Shown here: positions 48,065 to 56,368 of the stretch, piece after piece
Layout: each line of letters opens with the position of its first letter
Position numbering within the stretch: the stretch's first letter is position 1
Assembly: GCF_009176705.1 (NCBI RefSeq)
Contig: NZ_AP021846.1
Coordinates: 404,001 to 468,000, forward strand
DNA from: Pseudoalteromonas sp. A25
Lineage (GTDB): Bacteria > Pseudomonadota > Gammaproteobacteria > Enterobacterales > Alteromonadaceae
Reading direction: 5' to 3'
DNA: 64,000 nt
Notes under the pieces: model-generated
Seen by the model: the letters and a program-made list of their open reading frames with translations, nothing else
Told to the model about the DNA's origin: nothing
Databases searched by the model: none
Position numbers and translations under genes: made by a program

Positions 48065-49210
48065 ATGAATGCACAATTACTGGTAGAGTTTGTACGCGAT
48101 CAATACAAAACACAGAATTTTATCCCGTTACACGCTCCTACTTTTGCTGGTAATGAGAAAGCTTATGTGTCGGAGACTATCGATAGTACGTTTGTTTCTA
48201 GTGTGGGTAAGTTTGTTGGCGACTTTGAGCGTAAAATAGAGGCTTTTACTGGCAGCCCTAGCGCGATTGCAACAACGAATGGCACTGCGGCATTGCATAC
48301 AGCCCTGTATATGGCTGATGTGCAACGTGGTGATTTAGTTATTACACAAGCGCTTACGTTTGTTGCGACGTGTAATGCATTATTCCATATGGGTGCGGAA
48401 CCTGTTTTTGTAGATGTCTCGCCAATTAGTTTGGGCTTATGTCCAAAAGCTGTAGACAACTACTTATCAGAGCATGCGCAATTGAATGAACACGGTTGTG
48501 TGCATAAGCAAACAGGACAAAGAATCAAAGCAGTTGTCCCAATGCATACCTTTGGCCACCCCGTAGAGTTAGATGAACTGGTGGAAGTTTGCTGTAAATG
48601 GCAATTAACCTTAGTTGAAGATGCCGCAGAAAGTTTAGGTTCTTTTTATAAGGGGAAACATACCGGAACGTTTGGTGATTTTAGTGCGGTTAGCTTTAAT
48701 GGAAACAAAATTATCACTACCGGCGGCGGTGGTATGGTTTTATGCAAAACCTCGGAGTTGGGCAAGCGTACCAAACACATAACAACCACAGCAAAAGTGC
48801 CACACCCCTACGAGTTCTTTCATGATGAGCCTGGTTTTAACTATCGTTTGCCAAATTTAAATGCGGCATTAGGCTGTGCACAAATGGAAAGTTTGAATGC
48901 TTATTTAAGTGACAAGCGAGCGCTGGCCGAGCGTTATAGTGCGCTGTTTGAAGGTACAGAATATAACTTTGTAAAAGAGCCTAAATATGCCAAATCGAAC
49001 TATTGGCTGAATGCGGTGATTTGTGAAGATAAGGCAGCGAGAGATTTGTTGCTTAAGGAAACCAATGAAGCAGGGATTATGACTCGACCAGTCTGGCAAT
49101 TAATGCATCGTCTTCCTGCTTTTAGTGAGTGTTTGAAAGGTGACTTGTCTCACTCGCTTTGGTTTGAAGAAAGGTTAGTGAATATACCTAGCAGCCCTGT
49201 GAACATATAA
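48065..49210 (+). CDS. legC: PLP-dependent aminotransferase LegC
   Basis: DegT-family aminotransferase, 381 aa, that adds the 4-amino group to the 4-keto sugar from LegB. It opens with FIPLHAPTFAGNEKAYVSETIDS-like sequence, then TNGTAALHTALYMADVQ, LVEDAAESLGSFYKG, and PLP Lys215 in SFNGNKIITTGGGGM. The N-terminus and glycine-rich tail of the lysine motif are typical of LegC. It is nine bases downstream of legB. The next gene is the expected N-acyltransferase. Confidence 0.87.
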   Translation: MNAQLLVEFVRDQYKTQNFIPLHAPTFAGNEKAYVSETIDSTFVSSVGKFVGDFERKIEAFTGSPSAIATTNGTAALHTALYMADVQRGDLVITQALTFVATCNALFHMGAEPVFVDVSPISLGLCPKAVDNYLSEHAQLNEHGCVHKQTGQRIKAVVPMHTFGHPVELDELVEVCCKWQLTLVEDAAESLGSFYKGKHTGTFGDFSAVSFNGNKIITTGGGGMVLCKTSELGKRTKHITTTAKVPHPYEFFHDEPGFNYRLPNLNAALGCAQMESLNAYLSDKRALAERYSALFEGTEYNFVKEPKYAKSNYWLNAVICEDKAARDLLLKETNEAGIMTRPVWQLMHRLPAFSECLKGDLSHSLWFEERLVNIPSSPVNI

Positions 49211-49233
49211 TAAAAAAAACAATAGATTAGCAT

Positions 49234-49884
49234 ATGAATGAAGTATATATAGTTGGAGCAGGTGGGTTAGCTGCCGAGCTTACAGAGTATGTGAAAGATA
49301 ACAATCTAAAAATGGAAGAACAAGTTTCTATTAAAGGTTATTTTGACGTCTCTAGTAAAGCATATTTAGAGAATAAATTTTCATCCCCTTACTTGGGGGA
49401 TGAGAGAGATTACTCCTTTAGTAAAGGTAGCGCTGTACTTATAGCTATTGGGGATGTTAAAGCTAGAAATAGGTGTATTGAGTATTTTTCAAATCTTGAC
49501 GTTTTACTACCAAACTTTATCCATCACTCAGCATTTATTGCTAGCTCAGTAAATATGAAAGGTGGCAATATTATTTGCCCAAATGTAATAATAGGGCCAA
49601 ATGTTATTTTGGGACAAGGAAACTTAATAAACTACTCGAGTGCAATCCCTCATGATTGCCATATAGGGGATGTCAATGTATTTTCACCAAATGTTCAAAT
49701 TACAGGTCAAACAGGAATTGGAAGCAGTAATTTTTTTGGGACATCTGTAACTTGCTTACCAAGAATTAAAATTGGTGATTCAAATAAAATTCAGGCTGGT
49801 ATCGTTGTAAAAAAAGACATAGGAAATGGTCGTATTATTTATTGTGGTAGTAAGAACAATGATATCAAATCGCATAATTTGTGA
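49234..49884 (+). CDS. NeuD/PglD-family sugar N-acyltransferase (LegH-like)
   Basis: Left-handed beta-helix acyltransferase, 216 aa. An N-terminal Rossmann-like domain (VYIVGAGGLAAELTEYV, residues 4-20) precedes hexapeptide repeats from about residue 100 (ICPNVIIGPNVILGQGN, INYSSAIPHDCHIGDVNVF in part). It would N-acetylate the 4-amino sugar made by LegC, the LegH step, using acetyl-CoA. An O-acetyltransferase role like NeuD is the main alternative. The carrier-protein module directly follows, so this enzyme might use an acyl-carrier donor instead. Confidence 0.75.
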   Translation: MNEVYIVGAGGLAAELTEYVKDNNLKMEEQVSIKGYFDVSSKAYLENKFSSPYLGDERDYSFSKGSAVLIAIGDVKARNRCIEYFSNLDVLLPNFIHHSAFIASSVNMKGGNIICPNVIIGPNVILGQGNLINYSSAIPHDCHIGDVNVFSPNVQITGQTGIGSSNFFGTSVTCLPRIKIGDSNKIQAGIVVKKDIGNGRIIYCGSKNNDIKSHNL

Positions 49885-49924
49885 GAGTCTTTACTTTATC
49901 TTTTTATGATTATTAGGAAAAAAA

Positions 49925-50182
49925 ATGTCTATTAGAAATACAATTATTGAAACTTTCCATCAGGTTTTGAACCAAACTGATAGTGAGCTACTAGTTCCTG
50001 AATTACATGATGATGTACAGTTATTGCAGAGTGGTTTAGATTCGCTGGGCTTTGCTATTTTAGTTGCATCCCTAGATGAGAAATTAGGATTTGACCCATT
50101 CACGATGATGGAAGAGCCATTATACCCTTCAACTTTTAGTGAGTTTGTTGGTATTTACGAGAGAATGAGTCCGAATAAATAA
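49925..50182 (+). CDS. Acyl carrier protein
   Basis: An 85-aa acidic carrier protein with the phosphopantetheine site Ser40 in GLDSLGFAILVA. The four-helix ACP layout is visible, with an N-terminal helix (RNTIIETFHQVLN) and acidic loop (PELHDDVQLLQSG). It is preceded by AGGAAAA seven or so bases before ATG and followed two bases after its stop by an adenylating ligase. No ketosynthase, acyltransferase or fatty-acid gene is adjacent, so it is a dedicated carrier for a small acyl group rather than the housekeeping AcpP. A 4'-phosphopantetheinyl transferase must come from elsewhere. Confidence 0.87.
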   Translation: MSIRNTIIETFHQVLNQTDSELLVPELHDDVQLLQSGLDSLGFAILVASLDEKLGFDPFTMMEEPLYPSTFSEFVGIYERMSPNK

Positions 50183-50184
50183 TT

Positions 50185-51516
50185 ATGGATAGTATACAAA
50201 ACGCTAGCCTGAGCGTGCCATCAGGCCGTGTTGCGTTCATCGGTGAAAATACCAGAGTCTTTTATGACGATTTGAATCAAATGGTAAAGCACAATGCTGA
50301 AGCTCTTGACCGTTTACGTGGCGCTACGGCTGTCATTAATGGTAGAGCACGCTTAGAGTTAGCTTTGTTACTATTCCTATTGGATGGTGTTGCAAAGCGC
50401 ATACTATTTCTTCCTCAAGATATAGAGCAAGCTCAACGCAAAGAGTTTTTTAGACTGGCAAACGTCAACTTTGATGTACTTATTAATGACGGGTGCATTG
50501 AGGTAAAAGAAATTACTCCATATCAAGCGGGAGATGTTTCCGCGGTTGTACAAACAGAGTGGGTGATACCAACTTCGGGCACTACAAGTACGCCCAAATT
50601 AGTATCCCATACGTTTGCAAGTTTAACCCGCACTGCAAAAAAAGATATTGAATTGGGCTGTAACTTCGTTTGGGGGCTGGTATTTGATGTATATCGTTTT
50701 TCCGGCTTACAGGTATTGCTTCAATCTTTATTAAGCGGCTCCACGTTGATCGTGCCAGAGGCTGAATCAAGTATGGAAGAAGTCGTAAACCTACTTTGCC
50801 AACATAATTGTAATACACTCTCGGCGACGCCATCATTTTGGCGGAAAATGCTGATGACCAAAGAATCCAAGAGCATAAAGTTCAAAAACATCACATTAGG
50901 TGGTGAAATAGCCGATAGCAATATCCTCAATGCGCTCAAGAGCCGATATCCGGAGGCTGGTATACGGCACATTTATGCTTCGACGGAAGCGGGAGTCGGG
51001 TTCTCAGTCAATGATGGCATAGCAGGCTTTCCGTGCACATATCTAGATGAAGATATCAATGGTATCAAACTAAAAGTAGATGATAGAGGTATTCTTTGGC
51101 TTAAGCCGAATACAAGAGAGCAAAAGTATGTTAATGGCGCCCCTATGTTTGACGAAGACGGCTTTATCAATACAGGTGACCTTGTTGAGTTGAAGGAAGA
51201 GCGTGTTTACTTCTTAGGTAGGGAGTCTGGTGCTATCAATGTTGGTGGTAACAAAGTTCAGCCAGAAGAAGTAGAAAGAACGATTCTTGATAGTGGGTTG
51301 GTAAGTGCAGCTTATGTTTACGCAATAAGCAATCCCATGATGGGCTCATTGGTCTGTGCGAATATTGTTGCTGTTGAAAAGGGCGTTAAAGCTACCGAAC
51401 TGAAGAAGCAGGTTACTATATTTTGTCGAGAGAGGCTGGAGAATTTTAAAGTTCCCGCGTTGTTGAAAATGGTTGAAGAGTTAGAAATAACCAACAGTGG
51501 TAAGTTGAAGAGGTAA
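50185..51516 (+). CDS. AMP-forming acyl ligase (ACP-loading adenylation enzyme)
   Basis: ANL-superfamily adenylating enzyme, 443 aa, shorter than typical acyl-CoA synthetases. Adenylation motifs are PTSGTTSTPKLVSHT from residue 129, IYASTEAGVGFS (A5-like), NTGDLVEL (A7), GRESGAINVGGNKVQPEEVE (A8) and a terminal NSGKLKR (A10 Lys). The N-terminal region before residue 129 is reduced. It starts two bases after the carrier gene, so the obvious partner is that ACP: activation of a carboxylic acid as acyl-AMP, then transfer to the phosphopantetheine. The acid cannot be read from the sequence; small hydroxy, keto or amino acids are possible. Confidence 0.82.
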   Translation: MDSIQNASLSVPSGRVAFIGENTRVFYDDLNQMVKHNAEALDRLRGATAVINGRARLELALLLFLLDGVAKRILFLPQDIEQAQRKEFFRLANVNFDVLINDGCIEVKEITPYQAGDVSAVVQTEWVIPTSGTTSTPKLVSHTFASLTRTAKKDIELGCNFVWGLVFDVYRFSGLQVLLQSLLSGSTLIVPEAESSMEEVVNLLCQHNCNTLSATPSFWRKMLMTKESKSIKFKNITLGGEIADSNILNALKSRYPEAGIRHIYASTEAGVGFSVNDGIAGFPCTYLDEDINGIKLKVDDRGILWLKPNTREQKYVNGAPMFDEDGFINTGDLVELKEERVYFLGRESGAINVGGNKVQPEEVERTILDSGLVSAAYVYAISNPMMGSLVCANIVAVEKGVKATELKKQVTIFCRERLENFKVPALLKMVEELEITNSGKLKR

Positions 51517-51519
51517 ATA

Positions 51520-52242
51520 ATGAATTTAGTAATAGTTACAGGCGCGTCAAAAGGACTAGGTTTAGCTATTAGCTCTAAACTTATCGAAGTAGGCTATAAA
51601 GTTGTTGGGATTAGTAGGACTTTGTCTGAAGAGTTCAAGAGTTTGCGGGAACAAAACTCGGATAGTTTGTTCTTTGAGTCATACGATTTTAATAATGTAA
51701 ATGATATTCAAGAATTAGTACGCCGTATTACCAAAACTTATGGTCCAATTTATGGTTTGGTTAACAATGCTGCTTTGGGACATGATGGTGTCCTTGGAAC
51801 CATGCATGAAAGTCAAATTGAAGAATTGATCAAAGTGAATGTTCAATCCCCAATTTTACTTACAAAATATGCCTGTCGTTCAATGTTAATGAAGCAACAA
51901 GGGCGAATTATTAATGTTAGCTCAATAATCGCATCAACAGGATTTAATGGCTTGTCAGTATACGGCGCCACTAAAGCGTCATTAAACGGTTTTACCAAAT
52001 CATTATCTAGAGAAGTTGGAAAAGCTAATATTACGGTGAATGCTATTGCACCTGGCTTTATGGAAACAGCGATGACCTCGGGTTTACAGGGTGAAAAACT
52101 GGAGAGTATTAGAAGGCGTAGCCCTATGAAAGAAATGGCACGTGTAGAAGATGTAGCGGAAGCCGTAATTTATCTATTGTCTGATGGTGCAAAAAGAGTA
52201 ACTGGCACCACAATAACTGTAGATGCGGGTAGCACAGCATGA
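51520..52242 (+). CDS. FabG-like short-chain dehydrogenase/reductase
   Basis: NAD(P)-dependent SDR, 240 aa, close in style to 3-oxoacyl-ACP reductases. It has TGASKGLGLAI (residues 7-17), NNAALGHDG in place of the usual NNAG, and the catalytic triad in NVSSIIAST and YGATKASLNGF (Tyr-x3-Lys). The C-terminal VTGTTITVDAG is the FabG-type end. In this context it could reduce a 3-ketoacyl group on the carrier protein, for example to 3-hydroxybutyryl; a sugar-nucleotide reductase role (as for PtmA of Campylobacter) is the alternative. It is coupled to the ligase upstream and the GNAT downstream. Confidence 0.82.
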   Translation: MNLVIVTGASKGLGLAISSKLIEVGYKVVGISRTLSEEFKSLREQNSDSLFFESYDFNNVNDIQELVRRITKTYGPIYGLVNNAALGHDGVLGTMHESQIEELIKVNVQSPILLTKYACRSMLMKQQGRIINVSSIIASTGFNGLSVYGATKASLNGFTKSLSREVGKANITVNAIAPGFMETAMTSGLQGEKLESIRRRSPMKEMARVEDVAEAVIYLLSDGAKRVTGTTITVDAGSTA

Positions 52243-53054
52243 GTTCATCTGAAATACAGTATGAAACGGTACTTGATGCACAGCGAAAACAGCAAATTAA
52301 AAATGAGTTTCAGGATTTTTTTACCATTATTTATGGCAGAGCGTTGAATGATAGCAGTTGGCAGCATCAGTTTATTCATTCACCATATAATGACTCACCC
52401 CTGTTTTTGGCATTAGATCGAGGTCGGATTGTAGGATCAGCTTTGATGATAGGACAAAAGGTGCGTCACAAAGGTGAGATTCTAGATTATTACTTGTTCA
52501 CAACATCAGGAGTTTTGAAAGAATACAGAAATAAAGGTGTATATGCCGAGCTTTTAAAGTTACAAAAAGAACATGCTTCGACAAATGGTAAAAAATTTAT
52601 ATTCGCATTTCCGAATGATTTAGCTTATCCGGTTTTAAGGCTCTTCGGTGGGTTTAATGATTTGGTGCAAACTAAGTTGGTTACAACTACTTTAAATAAT
52701 ATAGATTTTTCTGATAAAGGCAACTCTTTACTGTTGGACCAAGACTTTTCGAACTGGCGGTTTGAACACAAAGATTACTGTTTTAGCATAGTAGAAGACA
52801 TGCTGGTTATAACGAAGGAATTTAACAGACAGTTAGATATACTGGCTATTTATGATGCTGAAGCAGCAGAGTTAATAGAAACGCCTTTGACGCCTTTGAA
52901 TGAAGAGCTGAAGGTGAATACTTTAATTGATTGGACTATAGATCACGCACCGTGTGAAGTTATAAGTAACGTTAATGCGGTATACTTTCCTTTAGATAGG
53001 TCCATTGCTATTACCGAAATAAAATTAAATTTGCTAATGTCGGATTTATATTAA
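52239..53054 (+). CDS. GNAT-family N-acyltransferase
   Basis: A 271-aa protein with a GNAT domain in the first 150 residues: LALDRGRIVGSALMIG, then TTSGVLKEYRNKGVYAELLKL, which provides the pyrophosphate-binding R/Q-x-x-G-x-G/A-like turn (RNKGVY). The C-terminal half is a less conserved domain with no motif I recognise. The start overlaps the SDR stop (ATGA) and the end overlaps the PIG-L start (TAATG). I infer that it transfers the carrier-bound acyl group to a sugar amine; acetyl-CoA use is possible. FemAB-like or lipid roles seem less likely. Confidence 0.72.
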   Translation: MSSSEIQYETVLDAQRKQQIKNEFQDFFTIIYGRALNDSSWQHQFIHSPYNDSPLFLALDRGRIVGSALMIGQKVRHKGEILDYYLFTTSGVLKEYRNKGVYAELLKLQKEHASTNGKKFIFAFPNDLAYPVLRLFGGFNDLVQTKLVTTTLNNIDFSDKGNSLLLDQDFSNWRFEHKDYCFSIVEDMLVITKEFNRQLDILAIYDAEAAELIETPLTPLNEELKVNTLIDWTIDHAPCEVISNVNAVYFPLDRSIAITEIKLNLLMSDLY

Positions 53055-53725
53055 TGAAAGAAAAGGTTTTAGTAGTTGCTGTGCACCCTGACGACGAAAC
53101 GCTTGGGGCTGGAGGTGCTTTGTTGAAGCACAAGAGCTTTGGTGATGAGATTCACTGGATGATTGTGACTGATGTAAAGGTAGAAGAGGGTTTTAAAAAA
53201 GAGGCTGTAGAAAAGCGTGAAAGCGAAATGGAAGAGGTTAGTACTATGTATGGTTTTGATTCAGTACATAGGCTAGGGCTGTCAACAATGAGAGTTGATG
53301 AGTATGCAATGAGCGAGTTGATTGGCAAAGTCAGTCAAGTCGTTAATGCCGTTAAACCTTCTGTTATTTATATGCCATTTAAAAGTGACGTCCACAGTGA
53401 CCATCGTGTCATATTTGATGCTGTTTATAGCTGTACTAAATCTTTCCGTTATCCATTTATCAAGAGAGTATTGATGATGGAAACATTAAGTGAGACTGAA
53501 TTTGCTCCTAGCGTAAAGGAAGACAGCTTCATTCCAAACGTGTTTATAGATATCACTGAATTTATGGCGCGAAAGCAAAGCATCATGAAGGTGTTCAAAA
53601 GCGAAATGGGTCCTCACCCATTCCCTCGCAGTGAGAGAAATATTGAAGCGTTAGCAACATATCGTGGTGCAACTGCGGGATGTGAATATGCTGAAAGCTT
53701 TATGCTCTTAAAGGAGATCAAGTAA
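53054..53725 (+). CDS. PIG-L (LmbE) family N-deacetylase
   Basis: Zinc-dependent deacetylase of the PIG-L/LmbE family, 223 aa. Metal and catalytic residues are visible in VAVHPDDETLGAGGAL (His11, Asp13, Asp14) and VHSDHR (His114, Asp116, His117). Family members remove acetyl from GlcNAc-type amides. Next to the acyl-transfer genes, it plausibly frees an amine on the sugar or sugar nucleotide before re-acylation. It ends with a strong AAGGAG at 53711-53716 that serves the following gene. Confidence 0.83.
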   Translation: MKEKVLVVAVHPDDETLGAGGALLKHKSFGDEIHWMIVTDVKVEEGFKKEAVEKRESEMEEVSTMYGFDSVHRLGLSTMRVDEYAMSELIGKVSQVVNAVKPSVIYMPFKSDVHSDHRVIFDAVYSCTKSFRYPFIKRVLMMETLSETEFAPSVKEDSFIPNVFIDITEFMARKQSIMKVFKSEMGPHPFPRSERNIEALATYRGATAGCEYAESFMLLKEIK

Positions 53726-54649
53726 ATTAACGAGAAAATAGTATATGCAACGGTGGTTTACAGCTGTTCGAATTTTGAGTTTTTCATTAATGATTACCTT
53801 GAATCTGTTTTTTCACAAACAGTTCAGAGCTTTGATCTGCTGATTGTGATAGATAACGCTGATGAAGAAAAAGTTCTGAGTGCTTTATCTCGTTACGAAA
53901 AGGCGAGCATAAATGTGCATGTAGTTAATACAGAGGGAAAGTTTTCACCTATTCAGCTTAGAAAAGAGGTCATTTTAAAAGCTTATGGCTTGCAAGCCAA
54001 TACCTTGATATTTTCTGACTTTGACGAGACAGTGGCAGAAAATCGAGTGGAGGAAATCATTAATAATATAACTGACTTTGATTTTGTGTTTAATGACTTT
54101 TACCTAACAGATTCAATGCTTAATAGGTTGAGTCAAGAAAGCTTTTTTTCGAAACGCCCAGTACCAGATATAGTGGATAATTTTGACAGCGTTAAGCTCT
54201 GCAACTTTGTCGGTCTTGGTAGCGTTGCCTTGAATTTAAGTCGTTATAGATTTGACGAATTAGAGTTTCCAGAGACCATTGTGGCTTTAGACTGGTTTAT
54301 TGTAACAAAAGTATTGTTAGATGGTGGAATTGGAAAGAAATTGACTACAACTTATGCCAATTATCGTCAACATGTTGACTCTTTGGTTGGTTTTGATTTT
54401 CGATTAGATAAAAATAAATTGAAGCAAGGAATTAGGGTTAAGAAGTCTCATTATATGGCATTTAGGGATGAGTGTGAGATCTATAATGAACTTTACAATG
54501 AATTACACTCTTTAGAGCAATATATTGCCGAAAAAGGTGAAGAGCAATATATCGATAATATAAACAAACAATTTGATGCTAGCCTATTTTGCTGGTGGGA
54601 AAATATCAAATTATTACCGGAGATTAAACGTGATTTTAAAAGAACTTGA
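53726..54649 (+). CDS. Glycosyltransferase family 2, probable ATT start
   Basis: GT-A glycosyltransferase, 307 aa with the start proposed here. The first strand reads KIVYATVVYSCSNFEFFINDYL, SQTVQSFDLLIVIDN follows, and the DxD-like motif is FSDFDE near residue 97. The first GTG (53753) would cut into the first beta strand and has no Shine-Dalgarno. ATT 53726, the codon after the previous stop, has AAGGAG nine bases upstream and restores the strand; AUU initiation is known for infC and pcnB. The N-terminus remains uncertain (ATA 53738 is another option). Specificity unknown; it overlaps legI by 20 bases. Confidence 0.68.
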   Translation: MNEKIVYATVVYSCSNFEFFINDYLESVFSQTVQSFDLLIVIDNADEEKVLSALSRYEKASINVHVVNTEGKFSPIQLRKEVILKAYGLQANTLIFSDFDETVAENRVEEIINNITDFDFVFNDFYLTDSMLNRLSQESFFSKRPVPDIVDNFDSVKLCNFVGLGSVALNLSRYRFDELEFPETIVALDWFIVTKVLLDGGIGKKLTTTYANYRQHVDSLVGFDFRLDKNKLKQGIRVKKSHYMAFRDECEIYNELYNELHSLEQYIAEKGEEQYIDNINKQFDASLFCWWENIKLLPEIKRDFKRT

Positions 54650-55688
54650 AAAGCCCTACATTATCGCTGAAATTGGATGTAATCATAATGGAGATACAGA
54701 ATTAGGCCTAAAAATGATCAAGGCTGCTAAAGATTGTGGGGCGGACGCAGTTAAATTCCAGTATTTTACAAAAGATAACTTAGTAACAGATAAATATCTT
54801 GATGACTTAGATTCGGGCAATGTTAAGCTTGAAAACGTGGCAGTTTGGAAATCAGAGTCTTTGGGACTTAACACGGTAAGAGAGCAAGTTGCTGCATTTA
54901 CAAACGATGAGAAACAGTTAATTGAGTTTAGAAACTATTGCCGTCAGATAGGTGTTGATTTTGGTTGTACACCAGTCGATGACAAAGGTGTTGAGTTTCT
55001 TAAGCAAATTGAAAGTGACTTTATAAAACTCGCATCTATGGATGCTGACAACCTAGAGATGATTGAAAACTGTATCAAAGCTGATCTTCCTATTATTCTC
55101 TCAACAGGAATGGCTAGTTTACCTGAAATCGATGCTATTTATAATATGTTTAAGAAAAAGGGCTTTTGCAACTTTTCAATGTTACACTGTGTATCAATTT
55201 ATCCGCCTCGAGATGAAATAATCAATCTAAACTTTATTGATACATTGAAATCTTTGTACGATTGTGAAATCGGATATTCGGATCATTCTCTTGGGTTTTC
55301 TATTCCTCTTGCTGCGATTGCCAAGGGTGTCAAAATTATCGAGAAGCACTTTACTCTAGATAAAAATATGGTTGGTTGGGATCATAAAGTTTCTGCTGAT
55401 GAGGCCGACTTAAAAATCATTTGTGAAGAAGGAAATAAAGTATTCCGTTCATTAGGCAGTACATACAAAGTGCTTGCGCCAGAAGAAATTGAAAAAAGGG
55501 AAAAATTCCGCCGAAGTGCAACTGCTGTACAAGATCTACCAAAAGGTCACATATTAACTCGCGAAGATTTCATCTATAAGAGGCCTGGAACGGGGATTTC
55601 ACCAAAAGAAATTGATTACATTTTAGGCCGAAAGTTGAAAGAAGATATCGCTGCGGATACGACTTTAACACTGAGCGTCTTTGAATGA
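54630..55688 (+). CDS. legI: Nonulosonic acid synthase LegI (NeuB family)
   Basis: Condenses a 6-deoxy diamino-mannose type sugar with phosphoenolpyruvate to form a nonulosonic acid, 352 aa. NeuB landmarks are PYIIAEIGCNHNGD near the N-terminus, AVKFQYF, STGMAS, LHCVSIYPP, GYSDHSLGFSIPLAA, EKHFTLD and a C-terminal antifreeze-like SAF domain (FRRSATAVQDLPKGHIL onward). GTG 54630 has GGAG seven bases upstream; earlier in-frame codons lie within the previous gene. Legionaminic, sialic and pseudaminic synthases are hard to separate by eye; the LegB/LegC neighbours favour LegI. Confidence 0.85.
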   Translation: MILKELEKPYIIAEIGCNHNGDTELGLKMIKAAKDCGADAVKFQYFTKDNLVTDKYLDDLDSGNVKLENVAVWKSESLGLNTVREQVAAFTNDEKQLIEFRNYCRQIGVDFGCTPVDDKGVEFLKQIESDFIKLASMDADNLEMIENCIKADLPIILSTGMASLPEIDAIYNMFKKKGFCNFSMLHCVSIYPPRDEIINLNFIDTLKSLYDCEIGYSDHSLGFSIPLAAIAKGVKIIEKHFTLDKNMVGWDHKVSADEADLKIICEEGNKVFRSLGSTYKVLAPEEIEKREKFRRSATAVQDLPKGHILTREDFIYKRPGTGISPKEIDYILGRKLKEDIAADTTLTLSVFE

Positions 55689-56368
55689 TTGCTATCATTC
55701 CTGCAAGGGGGGGCTCGAAAGGTCTCCCCAAAAAAAATATTAAAGATCTGCTAGGTAAGCCGATGATCGCTTATACCATTGAAGCCGCGAAAGCATCGAA
55801 ACATATAACAGATATTATTATTTCAACTGATTGCGAAGAGATTTATCGGATTGCTATTGAGCATGGTGCTAGGGAAACGTTCTTGAGGCCTGCTGAATTA
55901 GCAACGGATGAAGCCCAAGCAATTGACAATTATATCTATACGATAGACAGATTAGAAAAAGACTTTTCCATGAGCATCGAGTCATTTGTGGTGTTGCAAC
56001 CGACATCTCCATTGAGAACGACGGAAGATATTGATAAGTCTATTGAGATGTATAAAAACTCGAATGCGCGATCTGTTATCAGCTACACAGTGGAACATCA
56101 CCCTCTTACGTGGCATAAATACATAAAAGAAGACGGCAGCCTCGAAAATATCTTTGAAGATAAGTTAGATAATAGGCAGAAATTTAGAATGTCGCATTAC
56201 CCAACTGGTGCAGTATACGTATTTAATACTCAGTTGATTAGAAGCCGAAACTACTTCGATGAATCTACTAAGGCTTACATCATGCCAAGAGAACGCTCTG
56301 TCGACATCGATACGGAAGAAGACTTTAGATATGCTGAGTTCTTGCTTGGGAGAAATCGAGATGAGTAG
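55685..56368 (+). CDS. legF: CMP-nonulosonic acid cytidylyltransferase LegF
   Basis: Activates the nonulosonic acid with CTP, 227 aa. The N-terminal nucleotide loop is IIPARGGSKGLPKKNIKDL (residues 4-22), followed by DIIISTDCEEI, FVVLQPTSPLRTTEDI and the metal-binding DIDTEEDF near the C-terminus. Length is normal for NeuA/LegF/PseF enzymes. It overlaps legI by four bases (ATGA) and ptmE by eight. Its product is the donor for nonulosonic acid transfer. Confidence 0.88.
   Translation: MIAIIPARGGSKGLPKKNIKDLLGKPMIAYTIEAAKASKHITDIIISTDCEEIYRIAIEHGARETFLRPAELATDEAQAIDNYIYTIDRLEKDFSMSIESFVVLQPTSPLRTTEDIDKSIEMYKNSNARSVISYTVEHHPLTWHKYIKEDGSLENIFEDKLDNRQKFRMSHYPTGAVYVFNTQLIRSRNYFDESTKAYIMPRERSVDIDTEEDFRYAEFLLGRNRDE

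Noticed and set aside
53753..54649. GTG 53753 as the start of the GT2 gene
   Set aside because: No Shine-Dalgarno at proper spacing, and it removes the first beta strand; upstream in-frame sequence to the previous stop is clearly coding.
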